Part shown: one piece after another, positions 36,550-48,028 of the stretch
Numbering within the stretch: position 1 is the stretch's first letter
Layout: every line of letters starts with the position of its first letter
Assembly (NCBI GenBank): GCA_034440615.1
Contig: JAOTOM010004553.1
Coordinates: 70,001-134,000 of the forward strand
DNA length: 64,000 nt
Direction of reading: 5' to 3'
Origin: Ashinkailepas kermadecensis
Lineage: Eukaryota; Arthropoda; Thecostraca; Neolepadidae
The notes under the pieces: model-generated
What the model was told of the DNA's origin: nothing
The model's database searches: none
What the model saw: only the letters and a program-made list of their open reading frames with translations
Position numbers and translations under genes: made by a program

Positions 36550-37585
36550 GGAGTTTACAAGCACAGGCACGCTGCTTGTTTACATTTGCACATTGTCTGC
36601 TTGGTTCCAGCTCTGTATAAGCGTAGTACGATTATTCTGTAGGGCCACCTGCACCGTTTTATTTGGGGGTATGGTGGGTGAGGGAGCACGGGCACATGTC
36701 AGCGTGCTCGTTTACGTACTGATCTGCGCACGGCTAGCTGCAGTCGGGAAACATTGTCTCATTCCATCGCCGAATTAACGTTGGCAAAACTGGCCCTTGC
36801 ACCTGCAGCTGAATTCCACACCAAAATTACGACACACTAACATTACACCTTGAGCGTTCCATTGACAGCGTCATAAATACTTAATTGGTCACACAACTGG
36901 CGATCCCACAGCTTCTGCTTTCTACTTCTACTTTCCTCCTGCTACTGGGAGCCGTTTGAAAGCTTGCTTTGCACTAGTTCGCTTCGTATCCGGGAAACAT
37001 TTGGAGGTCTATCTTAGTCAGCTGGCTGCTCGGGCAACTGGACCGTCGTCATGGTAGCGGGACGGTCGCCAGTTCGACTTTCGTCGGGTAGCTTTATGCA
37101 ACGAAGAGAGCACGACCCTCCCAGCACTGACCGCCTCTGGTAACTACACGACATGCCATCGAGCACATTGCGCGTCAGCTGATGTATCTGATGCCACATG
37201 TACTTGATGCGAGATGCAAATAGTCAGACAGGCACCAACGTGGCAAGCGCTAATTTTATTTGTGTGTAGAGCCCGACCCTTCCATTAAGCGGGCCGTGTG
37301 AGCATCCGTGTGATCTCGTACGATCCCGTGTGATCCTGTTGCACATGCAATGCACATTACAGTGGCACTGAGAGGCTGTGCTGAGCACGAGGTGGCAGGT
37401 AGCTGCGCGTTTCCTCTTCAACTATCCACCCGTGGGCTGGCGGTTGCAACGGAGCGTGTTCCCCGCCGCTCAGCTGGTGTAAGCCTGGTCGGTTGCGCAT
37501 GGGAGTGCACTGCGTTCCCGTGAGCAGCGCTGGTGGGTCACAGATCGCTGGAAGGTCACAGGGGTTACCTTACTCTTCCCGGACG
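36550..37585. other. No gene seen
   Basis: Unique DNA without supported genes. Confidence 0.4.
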
Positions 37586-37587
37586 GC

Positions 37588-37830
37588 ACTCGTGTGAACG
37601 CAGGTCCGGGCTGGGGCTCGGTGGCTGTGATGGTTGCGTGTGAACGGAGATCCGGAATCAGCCTCGGCAGCTGTGATGGTTGTATGTGAACGCAGGTCCG
37701 GACTCGGCCTCGGTGGCTGTGATGGTTTTGTGTGAACGCAGGTACGGGCTCGGCCTCGGTGGCTGTGATGGTTGTGTGTGAACGCAGGTCCGAGCTGGGG
37801 CTCGGCGGCTGTGATGGTTATATGCTCAAT
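37588..37830. repeat. 48-bp tandem repeat, about 5 copies
   Basis: Units share GGTGGCTGTGATGGTT, GTGTGAACGCAGGTCC and GGGCTCGGCCTC. The 48-bp period (16 codons) yields a minus-strand His/Ser/Arg-rich frame that is not a gene. Confidence 0.85.
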
Positions 37831-38193
37831 AGTGGGCAGTTGCATGCCGATAATCTTGAGTTTCGTGTCACCGGCGCAAGCTTACACATTCAGCTGTGTA
37901 AAATACCTCGTATTGTTGCGAAGAAGACAGTCGCACTGTCTCTCGTTTCGGAGCGACAAGAAGTGGTCATTCTTCGCGCGCTTCGCGAAAAATTACTCGC
38001 TCCGTCGCCTGATTCTCACTTCATCAGACGCGACCGATGCCTTTTCTTCTTCAGAATCCGAACTGAACCGACAACATAGGGATTGCACAATCGTGGCGCA
38101 TGCGAGACAAACTGGATGGATTAAACGTACACTATGTTATAGATACGCCATCCAACTGTAAACTATATGCATGTATGCATTTATATAAAATTT

Positions 38194-38445
<252 letters not shown>

Positions 38446-38494
38446 ATCTCACTTGCAATTTTGAGTACAGAAGTTATGTGGTTCGGAAATGGCG

Positions 38495-38745
38495 GATAGA
38501 GATATAGATAGAGATAAAGGTAGATAGATAGAGAGATAGAGAGATGGAGATATAGATATCTCTATAGATATATAGAGATAGAGATAGAGATATATAGATA
38601 GAGATAGAGATAGAGATATATAGAAAAAGAGAAGGGAGGGGGGGGAAAAATTTTTTAGCCACAAAACTTTAAAAAACCCGCCCGGGTTATTAATAATTCT
38701 AATTTTTAAAAAGCAGCAACAAGTTGTAAAAAACATTGTGGCATT
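38495..38745. repeat. GATA/GAGATA repeats and anomalous homopolymer-rich junction
   Basis: GATAGA-type repeats run from about 38,495 to 38,625. From 38,630 to 38,710 the sequence is a chain of homopolymers (long G, A, T, A, C runs) unlike its surroundings. It directly precedes the LTR boundary and may be an assembly artefact. Confidence 0.6.
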
Positions 38746-39151
38746 TGTGGTGTAGTTCTCGTTGGCTCGTGAAGTAGTCTAGGGTAGCTCGTTGTGGCGA
38801 CAACTCCCGTTCAAAATATTGCTGTACTTTGGCGTTATATTTGAGTCGAAGTTAAATGAAAGCCGAAAGGTGACAAGTGCCGACAGTATTTTAGCCGTCT
38901 CTGTCGGCACTACAAAGAAGTTTTACAACAGCGGCACACCCGTACGTCCAGATCGCACGGCGCGCTCTCGTCGTCTCTCCGGCCGCGCGCCGCCGGCCGG
39001 CAGCGCGCGACGTCAGCGTTACGCGCAGAGGCAAACCCAGTCGGTTTCCTCTGCAGAGCCGGCGGCGACCCGCCGGCGGGCGACGGTCCCCGGCGGCCGA
39101 CGCGGCTCCAAGGCCACATAACACACGTATAACATGAACAATGTTACAACA
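38746..39151 (-). repeat. 3' LTR of the retroelement
   Basis: 406 bp, plus-strand ends TGTGGTGTAG and ATGTTACAACA, giving TG...CA ends in element orientation. Aligns to 48,330-48,722 with two substitutions, a 15-nt insertion (GC-rich, near 39,070) and a 2-nt deletion. A purine tract in element orientation (39,169-39,180, pyrimidines on the plus strand) lies 17 nt internal. It is the best polypurine-tract candidate, although it does not abut the LTR. Confidence 0.93.
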
Positions 39152-39506
39152 CAACCGAGACCTAATGATTTTCTTCCCTTATACCAAAGGGGCGATAAAT
39201 CCCACTAGACCTATTACGGCCTTTTAACATTACAACGTAAATATTCGCGATTTTTGAAACACACTGTTAAACTACATATCTGACCTACGCGGGTTAATCT
39301 AGGGGGTATTTGAGGGTACCCGTTTCCCTTGGTCCATGTTAGTGACAACGATTATACACTATTTTTACGTGACGATCGCGGCGTACACTTTTTGATATTG
39401 TTCCTAAATAATGTTCTGTCCGGCACTGCGGTTTGACGTGGGCGACCACTGCCCACGTCTGCCAACACCTTTAGTGCGGCACGCGTCTCATCACTGTTCT
39501 ATTCGT

Positions 39507-40367
39507 TCACTCGTCGGTGTTAGCCACGGGCGCGGGGAACACGAGCGCAGGCATCTCCGGGGTACTTTCTCCGGAGATGACTGCGCGTTCGCTATCCCGG
39601 GCCAGTGCTCGGGTCTGCCGCCTCAGCAGAAGCACGCTGCGGAGGCGTGCTGCCGTGGCGGAAGGTGGGGAGACTGGCTCCGGCATCGCCTCGTCTTCGG
39701 TCTCCTCGGGAGAGACCTCTTGATTGTCGGCCTGGCGTCTTTGAAGAAGTAGCCTCCGGAGTCGCTGGAGCATTGCCGAAGGCTGACGTGGTGGGACCGG
39801 TTCAGGTGCCACCTCGCCTCCGACTGCCTCAGAGCCAGAGTCCTCGGTGGGCGGAGCGGCCACCACGACTTCCTCTTCTTCCGGGGTGCCCCAGCTGTGC
39901 TCCAGCGGTGGCATTACCGGGCGGGGGTTGCACGTATCCCACCATCCAGGTTGGTCCCGGTAGGTCGTCGGCTTGGTGTATCGCGGTCCCGGGCGGCCCT
40001 GAGGCCCGTATCGGTCGAACGGTAGCTGGGTCCTACCGTCCCGCATACGTCTATACAAGTCCAAGGGGAGATGACTGAGCTCTTCCCAGCTGGCCTCATA
40101 AATCGACACTCCCTTCCACTCTACTAAAAATTCTTCCTCGCGGGCGCCGCTGCGCCGGGCTAACACACTAACTATTTCGAATCCCATAGTGATCCTTGTT
40201 GCTGATGGCTGAATGACGTCCGGAGGCAGACTGACGTCGGCGTCCCATCGGTAGCGGTCATAGCAGCTCAGCAGCTCAGCAGTCATCTCGGGTTCCACGG
40301 CGTCAGCAATGTCGCCGACCTCGCTCATCTGCAGCGCACCAGCTGCGGGCTGCACTGCACCAGCCAT
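39507..40367 (-). CDS. Stand-alone chromodomain protein, fourth ORF of the retroelement
   Basis: 286 codons between the env stop and the 3' LTR. Residues about 62-108 form a chromodomain: GFEIVSVLARRSG, then EEFLVEWKGVS, then EASWEELSHL, matching the three-strand-plus-helix pattern of HP1-type domains. Two of three usual methyl-lysine cage positions are aromatic (F63, W84); the third is valine (V87), as in many retroelement chromodomains. The C-terminal half is acidic and Pro-rich and carries a duplicated block, PSAMLQRLRRLLLQRR and SATAARLRSVLLLRR. The frame is open from about 40,460, just after env, but the first ATG is 40,367. It could instead be a 3' exon spliced to an upstream ORF. Chromodomains in Ty3/gypsy elements normally sit at the integrase C-terminus; a likely role here is guiding integration or binding host chromatin (inference). 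Confidence 0.8.
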   Translation of the reverse strand: MAGAVQPAAGALQMSEVGDIADAVEPEMTAELLSCYDRYRWDADVSLPPDVIQPSATRITMGFEIVSVLARRSGAREEEFLVEWKGVSIYEASWEELSHLPLDLYRRMRDGRTQLPFDRYGPQGRPGPRYTKPTTYRDQPGWWDTCNPRPVMPPLEHSWGTPEEEEVVVAAPPTEDSGSEAVGGEVAPEPVPPRQPSAMLQRLRRLLLQRRQADNQEVSPEETEDEAMPEPVSPPSATAARLRSVLLLRRQTRALARDSERAVISGESTPEMPALVFPAPVANTDE

Positions 40368-40483
40368 CTGTGGTGCCTCGGGCGGCTCAGATTGCTCTGA
40401 GCCAGCAGTGTCGGCGGCGAGCGGACTCTCGGTCTCTCGGACTCTCGGTCGGCTTCCTGTGGCAGGCTGACCAGTCTGTCAGG

Positions 40484-42341
40484 TCATGCCTGGGTGTCGG
40501 CTCGGGCGACCTCTGACCTCGTGCCAGAGCGGATTATGATGACGTCTTCACCGGGCGGTAGGGGTTGATTGGGAATGTGATTGAGGTCGGACGTGTCGGT
40601 GGCGGGAACAGAGCTTTGTTTACGTTTGGACACACAGTACACGACGACGACGCCTGCTGCGACAATCACGATTGCTACCGGGATTGCCAGTGCTGAGTGA
40701 CCCAGTCTAGCATGATAGCTAAGATTGCGTACAGTTCTTAGCTGGAGCTTCAGATGTGAGAGGGGCACATTTAGATCGGACAAGGTAGACAGGACTTCGG
40801 ACTCGGTGTGGAGTTCGAGGTGATGAAGTTGTGTACGGATGTTTTGCTCGCTCAGCTCGGCTAGACGGGTTAGCTGCTTTCGAAGCGATACGACACGGTC
40901 GACGTCTACGCTGGACGTCTGGGTTTTGACGGTGGGAATTCTGAAGTACTGTGACAGTAGCGAACAGCCATTTCTCAAGTGCACCAACTGTGCGTGTTCT
41001 GTAGTCGTAAAATCGGAGGTGTCATTTCCGCAAATTACCTGAATTTCTATCGGAGTTCCAGTGATTATTAGCCAAATGTTGTGTTCCACTTCCAATGCCC
41101 TTGGCGTATTTTTTCCGTGACACTAGGGTATTACACTGAGCTGCGATCTCCACTGAGTCGCGAAAGTAAAGCGACTTTACGCAAGATGACGTTTTAGCAG
41201 TGAATTGTTCGGCACTATGCAGGTGACAAAATGTTAATTGTTGTTGCAGGCAGATATGAATGTCTTCTTCGATTTCCAAGTATCTAGTCTTGTCTCGGCT
41301 AAGAGCTAGGTATTTTACCTTGCCTGTGTCAAACTTTGTTTCCACTGACAAGTTGTGGCATGGGAGGTTCGTGTTAAAGATTTCGAACACTTCGAATTGA
41401 TCAGGAATCGTTACTATCGGAATGGGCAGTAGCACGTAAGGATTTGTTTTCACTATCATCAAAGAAGTATGCATCATCTGGTAGTATCTTTCTATATCGT
41501 CGGGATGGTAAGGGAGAGCTTTCTCGCTGGGCAGGGCGTTCTTGATGTTCGACAGAAGGTCACGTAGCTGGGCTGGTTTGACAAATGATCGGGATAAGAT
41601 ACCATGAGCTATCAGGCTAAGTTGTAGCTGTAACTCTGACTGTTGCACACGAGCCTGTTGAAGAATGGCTCGAGCGTTTTCAATTACTTTCGTAATCTGA
41701 TTTTGCAGGTTGATGTATACTTCAAAATTCTGCATCTCGGTCTGTTCAATTTTCGAAACCCTGTAAGTGAAGTTGTTTACTAGGCGGCTGATGTGGTTGA
41801 TGGCTTTTCGATTGGTTTGTACTGCTGTGTTTGTCTGGTTCATCAGAGACACGCTTTCTCCTAAAACATGTATGATTTGATCGTTGCCAATTTCTACTGT
41901 GTTTAAACGGTTCAGGACGGCTTCTAAGTCAGCGTCTGTAGTGGTTCCGAACAGGAAAGATAGGGCTTCTCCGACAAATGGTAGCACGGACCTTTTGGAC
42001 CTATTTGAGTTTCGTGGGATGGTTGATCGAGCTGCATCAAGGGTATCGGCTAGGTTTAGTCGAAGTGTGGTCAGACGGTCTTTCAATTGGGACTTCACAT
42101 CGATTGTGTACGGGAAGAGGGGATGGTCGGATAGGTATTGAGTCATGCGTTTTTCAAACACATGTAACGTGTGATTCATATCAGTCAACATATCCGACAC
42201 TGCATCGCTTGCAATTGGGATATGTACATTCCATGTTTCGTGCGTAGCGTATACGGCACCGCGCGGCAAAAACAAAGCTCCGTGGGTAGTTTCCAGTATA
42301 AGGAACATTAGGATAGGGAGTATTTTGACCACTCGCATCAT
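40484..42341 (-). pseudogene. env: Envelope-like fusion glycoprotein (gypsy/baculovirus F type), one frame break
   Basis: Starts at 42,341 with a hydrophobic signal peptide (residues about 4-20). A furin-type RSKR site at residues 114-117 is followed directly by a hydrophobic, fusion-peptide-like segment, then long heptad-rich helices (about 135-270) with Asn-glycosylation motifs. The first frame ends at 41,022. The rest continues in a second frame (41,095-40,484) that holds the Cys-containing ectodomain end, a transmembrane segment rich in Ala/Ile/Val (about 40,630-40,700) and a cytoplasmic tail. The frames part near a six-A run (plus-strand T run at 41,109-41,114), so a one-base length change is the simplest cause; a sequencing error is possible. 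A splice acceptor (TTTGTATTTTGTTGCAG) ends one base before the start codon, consistent with a spliced env mRNA. As written it cannot give a membrane-anchored full-length product. Confidence 0.85.
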
Positions 42342-42360
42342 TCTGCAACAAAATACAAAC
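42342..42360 (-). promoter_or_regulatory. Candidate env splice acceptor
   Basis: In element orientation a T-rich tract ends GTTGCAG at 42,343, followed by AATG of env. A possible partner donor, TCA/GTAAGC, lies in the leader at 48,251/48,250. Retroviral and errantiviral env genes are expressed from spliced RNA, which this fits. Confidence 0.5.
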
Positions 42361-42547
42361 TAGTGTTATACTCAGACAACAGTAGGTTTGACGTCACAGC
42401 GTCCTACTTGACATCCTCATGCCTGTACAGGGCAATCCATTAAAGATGACGCTACTCGCGCCATCACACGTGGCTTCACTGAGCCTAGCAATACAACTTC
42501 ATACTAGTTGAAGTGACTCACAGGTCCACAGTCAGTAGCATCGTCAG

Positions 42548-45500
42548 CTACTCCAACATCGATTTGAACAGTTCCGTCTGCGATTTCATTTGTGCTAGCA
42601 TCATTGCGTTCTGTTTCTCCACGAAAGCGACGAAAATACTAGCTTTGCTAGTCTCAGGTTTTATTCTTACATTTTCAATATCTGCATCATATTCAGAAGA
42701 TGACGTTTCATCATGAATCTGAAATTTCTCTGGGGGACAATCGTCGTCCGAAGTTATTTCTAAAGGTCGTTTTTCTTGGGGAACTCCCGGTGGGCTTTCA
42801 GCTGAGTTTCTCATGCGTTCTGCTAGTTCTGATAAAGGTATATTGTCTTCAGAGTCACTGCTCTGTGGCTTTGCACGTTTCGTTACTCGTGAACGTAACT
42901 TTTCGCTTTCTGACTCGCTAGACGTAGGCAGAGCTCGCTTCATGCGTTCCGCTACTTCAGATAACGGCAGTTCAAGCTCGGAATCACTGCTAGTGGCTGG
43001 GGGCTGATCCGGTTCAAGGGGCTGATCTGGTTCGGGTGGCTGGGTGAATGCTGACCCCGTTTCCTGTTTGTCCGACGCGACCGGCGGCTGTGGCGCCGAG
43101 TCAGGCGTGCCCGCTCTCATCTCGGGTACTGCGGTGTCATCAGCCATTGTTCCGGACGGCACGTCTACCTCCATGTAGCTGCTATCATCTAGCCTACTGC
43201 TCGGGCCGGCTTCGGCTCGCTTGGCTAACCTTGGGGGCTGAACACGTTCAGGCGTGATGCGGTCTGATTTATACTTTTTATCGAGGTACTTTCTGTTCAC
43301 TGGTTCGTCAGTATCTTTTGTTGGTTCCCAAGCGGTATTGGGATCAGCTAATCGTAGTTTTTGCACATGCACTAGGCGAGTTTTCCCATTAATTTGATTT
43401 CTGATGACGTAATTAACGGCACTGGTCTGTTTAATGACTCTAAAGTATGGTTTCCAGGGCAGCGAGAACTTGGGCGTGTTACCAGGTTGAACGGTCGTGT
43501 CATAGTAATATACCGGGTCTCCTATTTTAAAACTACGTGGCTTCGCTTTTCTGTCAGCGTAAGCCCTGTTCTTCTCGTGACTGTCCACAATGTGAGTCTT
43601 CACATGACTATATGCCTCGTGCAAATTAGCCAACATTTTGGGTACGTAATCTTCTCCATAGTATCTAACTTTCGGTTGTAGGAAATTGTCCAGAGGGAGG
43701 ACTGGATCGCGGCCATATAGTGTGAAGAAGGGTGATATCGTACCTGAACGTCCAATATTTGCCGTTCTGTAGGCAGCTAGAGTTGCGGGTATTTTCGTGT
43801 CCCAATCATCCTGATTCTGGTTAATTGCTTTTGCCAATATGTCGTTTTGCACCCTATGATAGCGTTCGATTTTTCCGTTTGTTTGTGCTCGATAAGCACT
43901 GGTACGGATATGTCGGATGTTCAGGCAGGTTTCTAATTCATCAATTACCGTATTTATAAATTCTGTGCCTAGATCTGAAAGAATTACTCGTGGGCAAGAG
44001 TGTCGTGGAATAATCTCCTCCATAAGGATTTTTGCAACCGTTTTGGCATCTTTCCTTGCCGTGCAGAAACTTTCTGGCCATGAAGAGAAGTGATCAATAA
44101 TTGTAATGACATATCGGTTACCGTTTTGGGTTTCTGGGTATGGTCCACAGGTGTCGATTCCTATCATTTCGAATGGGTAATGTGGTACGGGCATCTCTTG
44201 CATGGGTGCTGGAGCTGCCTTAGCTCGTCGCCCTGTGCACAGCACGCAGGCTTTGAGGTAAGCTACTGTATCACGCCACATACCGCTCCAATAGTATCTA
44301 AATTTCAGTTTTTCGTACGTTTTCGTCAATCCCATATGTCCGGCAAAGAAGCCTTCGTGTAGCTCTTTTAGAATTTCGTTTCTCAGGCATGTTGGTATGC
44401 ACAGTTGTAGTCCAGGGAACGGTCCACAGCGTGGTCCTTCGCTAACTCTATAAATGAGTCTGTCTAGTTCCATGTACTGTAGCACCACGTCTTTGTAATC
44501 TGCGTGATTCTTATCGTTCATAACTTTCCGAATTTTCGCTATTTCCTCGTCTGCTTTCTGAAGTTGCTCAATATTTTCCCACTTCACCATTACATCTTTG
44601 AACTTTTCCTCTCTGCTCAACTCTTGCTCTGGTTTACGGGTTTCGGTGTCCCGGAATTCGCCCATGGCAACATGGTCGGAATCGATGACATTTACTTTTT
44701 GCTCGGTTTCGTACATCCGGCTGAGGTGATCAGCGACGACATTTTTGGATCCTTTTATGTAAACCACCTCACAGTTGTGTTCTGATAGCATGATTGCCCA
44801 TCGCTGCAGCATGGGATTTTTCATTTCCGCTAGGTTTAAAAATGTAAGTGGTCGATGATCCGTCATAATTGTGAATTTCGATCCTAGTAAATATTGGCGT
44901 AGCTTCGATATTGACCACACGCAGGCGTATGCCTCGAGCTGTATAATTGGCCACTTCCGTTGGGTTTCATTGAGTTGTTTTGACAGGTATTGTATCACTC
45001 GTTCCTCGCCATTATGTTCCTGTACCAGAACTGCTCCAACTGCTTTTTGTGAGGCATCTGTATATAATTTATAGTCCTTCGTGATATCTGGGTAGGCCAG
45101 CACTGGTGCAGAAGCTAGTTTTTGTTTTAGCGCTGCAAACGCATTTTCGCAATCATCTGTCCAGATGAATATGGCATGTTTCTTTGTTAAGTTAATCAGT
45201 GGCGCTGCAGTTTGGCTAAATCCTGGAATGAATCGTCTATAATAGGAACACATGCCGATGAATGAACGGACTCCTTTCACAGTGATTGGTGCTGCCATGT
45301 GTTGGATGGCTTCTACCTTCTCTGGGTTTGGCTTGATGCCAGAGGCTGACACTACATGACCTAAGTATTGGACTTCCTTCTTCAGAAAATCGCATTTCGA
45401 GAGTTTCAGCTTCAGTTTGGCTTTTCGTAGACGACGAAAGACTTCCTCCAAGTGAACTAGGTGTTCCTTAAATGTTTTCGAATATACTATTATGTCGTCA

Positions 45501-47035
45501 ATGTAAGCGGTTGCAAATTGGTTCTGAATTCCTGATAGTACTCTGTTCATTAATTCCATAAACTTTCCGGGAGCGTTGCAGATTCCAAATGGCATCTTTC
45601 TAAAATTCCACAAACCCAAAAAACATGTGAATGCAGTCTTTGGTATGCTTTCTTCTGACATTGGGATCTGCCAGTATCCCGATTTCAAATCTAGCGATGA
45701 AAAGAAGTTCGCTCCACCGAGGGACGCGAGAATGTCTTCTATCAGCGGTAGTGGATAGCTGTTTTTCTTCGTTACGTTATTCAGTTTTCTGTAGTCGACT
45801 GCAAAGCGATTACTTCCGTCTTTCTTCCTTACGATGACAATGGGCGCGGCCCATGGACTGTCAGATTCTTCAATAATATCTGCTTCGAGCATAATTTTAA
45901 TTTGCTCCTCTACATACTTTCGCTGAGAAAATGGGGTCTTATAAGGTGCTTGACGGATAGGGGGATGGTCTGCAGTTTCTATGTCCATGTGTATGACGTC
46001 AGTCGTACCGAGGTCGGCGTCAGTCGCAGCAAATAGGTCAGCGTTGGTACGTAGCAGTTGTTCGAGTGCGTCTTTGTCAGTGCCGGTCAGATGCGACAGC
46101 TGGGCTTGCTCAATTGGGTCAGCGGGTGTGGTAGCCGGGGTCAAGTCAATGTCCTGTGACATGTCAACCAGGTTCTCCAAGTCCGTTTCGTCTATTTTCT
46201 CAGCGAATGCTATCACTTGATTGTGATACAACGTAAAATCTCTGGTAGTGGTATTTATGATCCTCACTGGTAAGCGCTTATGGCGGTCTGGTTTGGCCAC
46301 TACCTCGGCTATAAACAAGCCTGGCTCCTCGGAAATCAGTGGCATGTTGTCCAGAGACCGCACATAGCAAGTCTGTTCCACAAGTTGAACTCTATTCACA
46401 GCTGCGGGACACTCCACGACCGTATTGGCCGGGATATGAATGCGTCCTTTTATTCTGACTAGTGAGGTCGCCTCCGCGCTAGTCGTTCGCTGGGGTCGTA
46501 GGGGAACCATGTTTCCTTCAATGCACAATGCTTTTTCTTCGAAATCTAATTTTGCTCCGAACTCGGTCAAGAAGTCATTTCCTAGCATGCACTGTTGTGT
46601 CAGGCCTTCTACGATTTGGAAGCTGAAAGGTTTTCTGAACTTACTCATTTCGACTCTGAACGTTCCTACACCGATATTTTTCAAGCGATGCCCGCTGGCT
46701 GAAATGAGTGGAATGCGGTCTTTTTGATCTCCTGAAAATCTGAGGGTTTGATCCTCTGCAATTTTGTCGAAGAACTCCTTTGAAATTAGCGAGATATCTG
46801 CGCCAGTATCCACCAAGGTGTACGCTTTCTGATTTCCAATTTTTAGCCAGCACATGGGAGTGTTGGGTTTGATGCGAATTTGTTGAACTCGGTCCTGTTT
46901 CAGTTTCCGTTTTTCGGGGCTTCGTTTCCTCCGGATATTTTTCCTTTCCTTCCTCTGTGGTTTCTGTTCCTGTTTACTTTCGGCTCCATCGTGGTGGTCG
47001 TTCACCATGGAGCTTTTCAGTTTCCCGTCTGTCTA
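42548..47035 (-). CDS. pol: Pol polyprotein: protease, RT, RNase H, integrase
   Basis: An uninterrupted frame opens after a TAG at 47,033-47,035. The first ATG (47,008) gives 1,486 residues, numbered here, but translation most likely enters by -1 frameshifting from gag. Protease active site DTGA is at 67-70. RT spans about 380-560, with the motif A aspartate at 440 and YIDD at 502-505. RNase H has D651, E692 and D717. The integrase zinc finger has His near 884-891 and Cys at 921 and 924; the catalytic triad is D952, D1012, E1048 (35 residues between the last two). A GPY/F-like segment lies about 1,160-1,225. All catalytic residues are present. Beyond 1,230 there is an unusual 250-residue acidic, Ser-rich tail containing a duplicated motif (PLSEVAERMKRA and PLSELAERMRN). 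Pol would copy the RNA and integrate the DNA. Confidence 0.95.
46983..47026 (-). promoter_or_regulatory. Programmed -1 frameshift signal at the gag-pol junction
   Basis: In element orientation the gag frame reads acG GGA AAC TGA. The heptamer GGGAAAC (47,020-47,026) is in the correct phase (X XXY YYZ) and is directly followed by the gag stop (47,017-47,019). Slipping back one base enters the pol frame, which has just opened. After a 6-nt spacer (TGAAAA) comes a hairpin: GCTCCAT (47,007-47,013) pairs with ATGGAGC (46,983-46,989), and an inner GGTG pairs with CACC. GGGAAAC is an established retroviral slippery site, used at the gag-pro junction of Mason-Pfizer-type retroviruses. Slippage itself is inferred. 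Confidence 0.85.
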
Positions 47036-48028
47036 GGGGGATTTGGGCAGGAACGACACTGGCGTCCTATGTGTCCAATTTTGGTGCATTTGATGCATAT
47101 CGGTCTGCCATCGGTGGTCCATTGGAATGAGGTGCCGGGCTGATTTGGCTGTTGTGGCCTCCAAACTCTGGGGCCTGCAAGGGGGTGCTGCGGAGGAGGT
47201 CCATAGCTGGGTCCGGGGGCATAAGGTCGTGATGGGCGCGGATGCTGCGGGTAGGATGGGTGGAACACTCGGGGTCCAGGCTGAGGTTGGGGTTGTGGTT
47301 TTGGGGGGGTCCTGTTTTTGCGCTGCAAGCTTTGACACCGTTTCGCTCAGCGATACCACTAGCTTCTCTAATTTATCAATTCGATCGTTTCCTGATTGGA
47401 TCACGTCGACGTCCATTGGCTCATCTTCCGGTTTCGGTATTCCCCTGGTCAAGAGTAGTGTTCGCTCCAAATTTTGTTCGCGTACTGCGAATTGTATCGC
47501 CTCTTCTAAGTTCCGGAAAGTGTGCCTGTACAACTTGGCTGCCAGCTGATTGCTTTGCACGCCCTTATTGAAGATGTCAATCAGTGTTTCCTGCGTGGCA
47601 GGGCTGGTCATATCCGTGTATGCGTCTTTCGCTAGGGTGAGGATTCGCTCCGCAAAATTCTGGACCAATTCGGCGCGATGTTGTTTCAGTTTTCGCAAGG
47701 CTTCTTGTGAGCACTTCTGATCCGCTAGATCTGAATATCTTTCCTTCATAATGTGTTTGATCTCTGCCCACGTCAAATTTGGTTGATGAGTTAGCATTCG
47801 TTGCAGAAATTCAGCTGCAGGTCCACCGAGGGTTTTCAGACAGATTATTCTGAGCTGTTCGTCGTCCATACTGAAGCTAATTCGCTCCATTTGCCTGACC
47901 CAATCACACATCTTGTAATGGCTTTCCCCGGTAAATGGTTTGATATTTTGGCTCAAGCCTTGAGCACGCATCTCCATCCTTATCTGGTTAAAGCTATCCG
48001 ATAATCTTTCAAAAGTAATTTCAGTCAT
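47017..48028 (-). pseudogene. gag: Gag polyprotein with CCHC zinc knuckle, one frame break
   Basis: Starts at 48,028 (MTEITFERLSD). The first 230 or so codons form a Ty3/gypsy retrotransposon Gag capsid-type helical domain (LKTLGGPAAEFLQRML, WAEIKHIMKERYSDL). After DPPK the frame turns into shadow sequence. The true continuation lies in another frame (47,328-47,017): a Pro/Gln-rich linker and a zinc knuckle CIKCTKIGHIGRQC (near 47,050-47,100), which binds RNA. The break falls at a seven-C run (plus-strand G run, 47,303-47,309), typical of a one-base slip or a sequencing error. The knuckle frame ends at the slippery site used to enter pol. As written, Gag would lack its knuckle and could not feed pol in frame. 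Confidence 0.88.

Noticed and set aside
39507..40367. ORF4 as a captured host gene unrelated to the element
   Set aside because: It lies wholly between env and the 3' LTR, on the same strand, with a frame opening right after the env stop, so it belongs to the element.
42500..47000. Plus-strand open frames opposite pol
   Set aside because: Shadows of the intact pol gene on the other strand.
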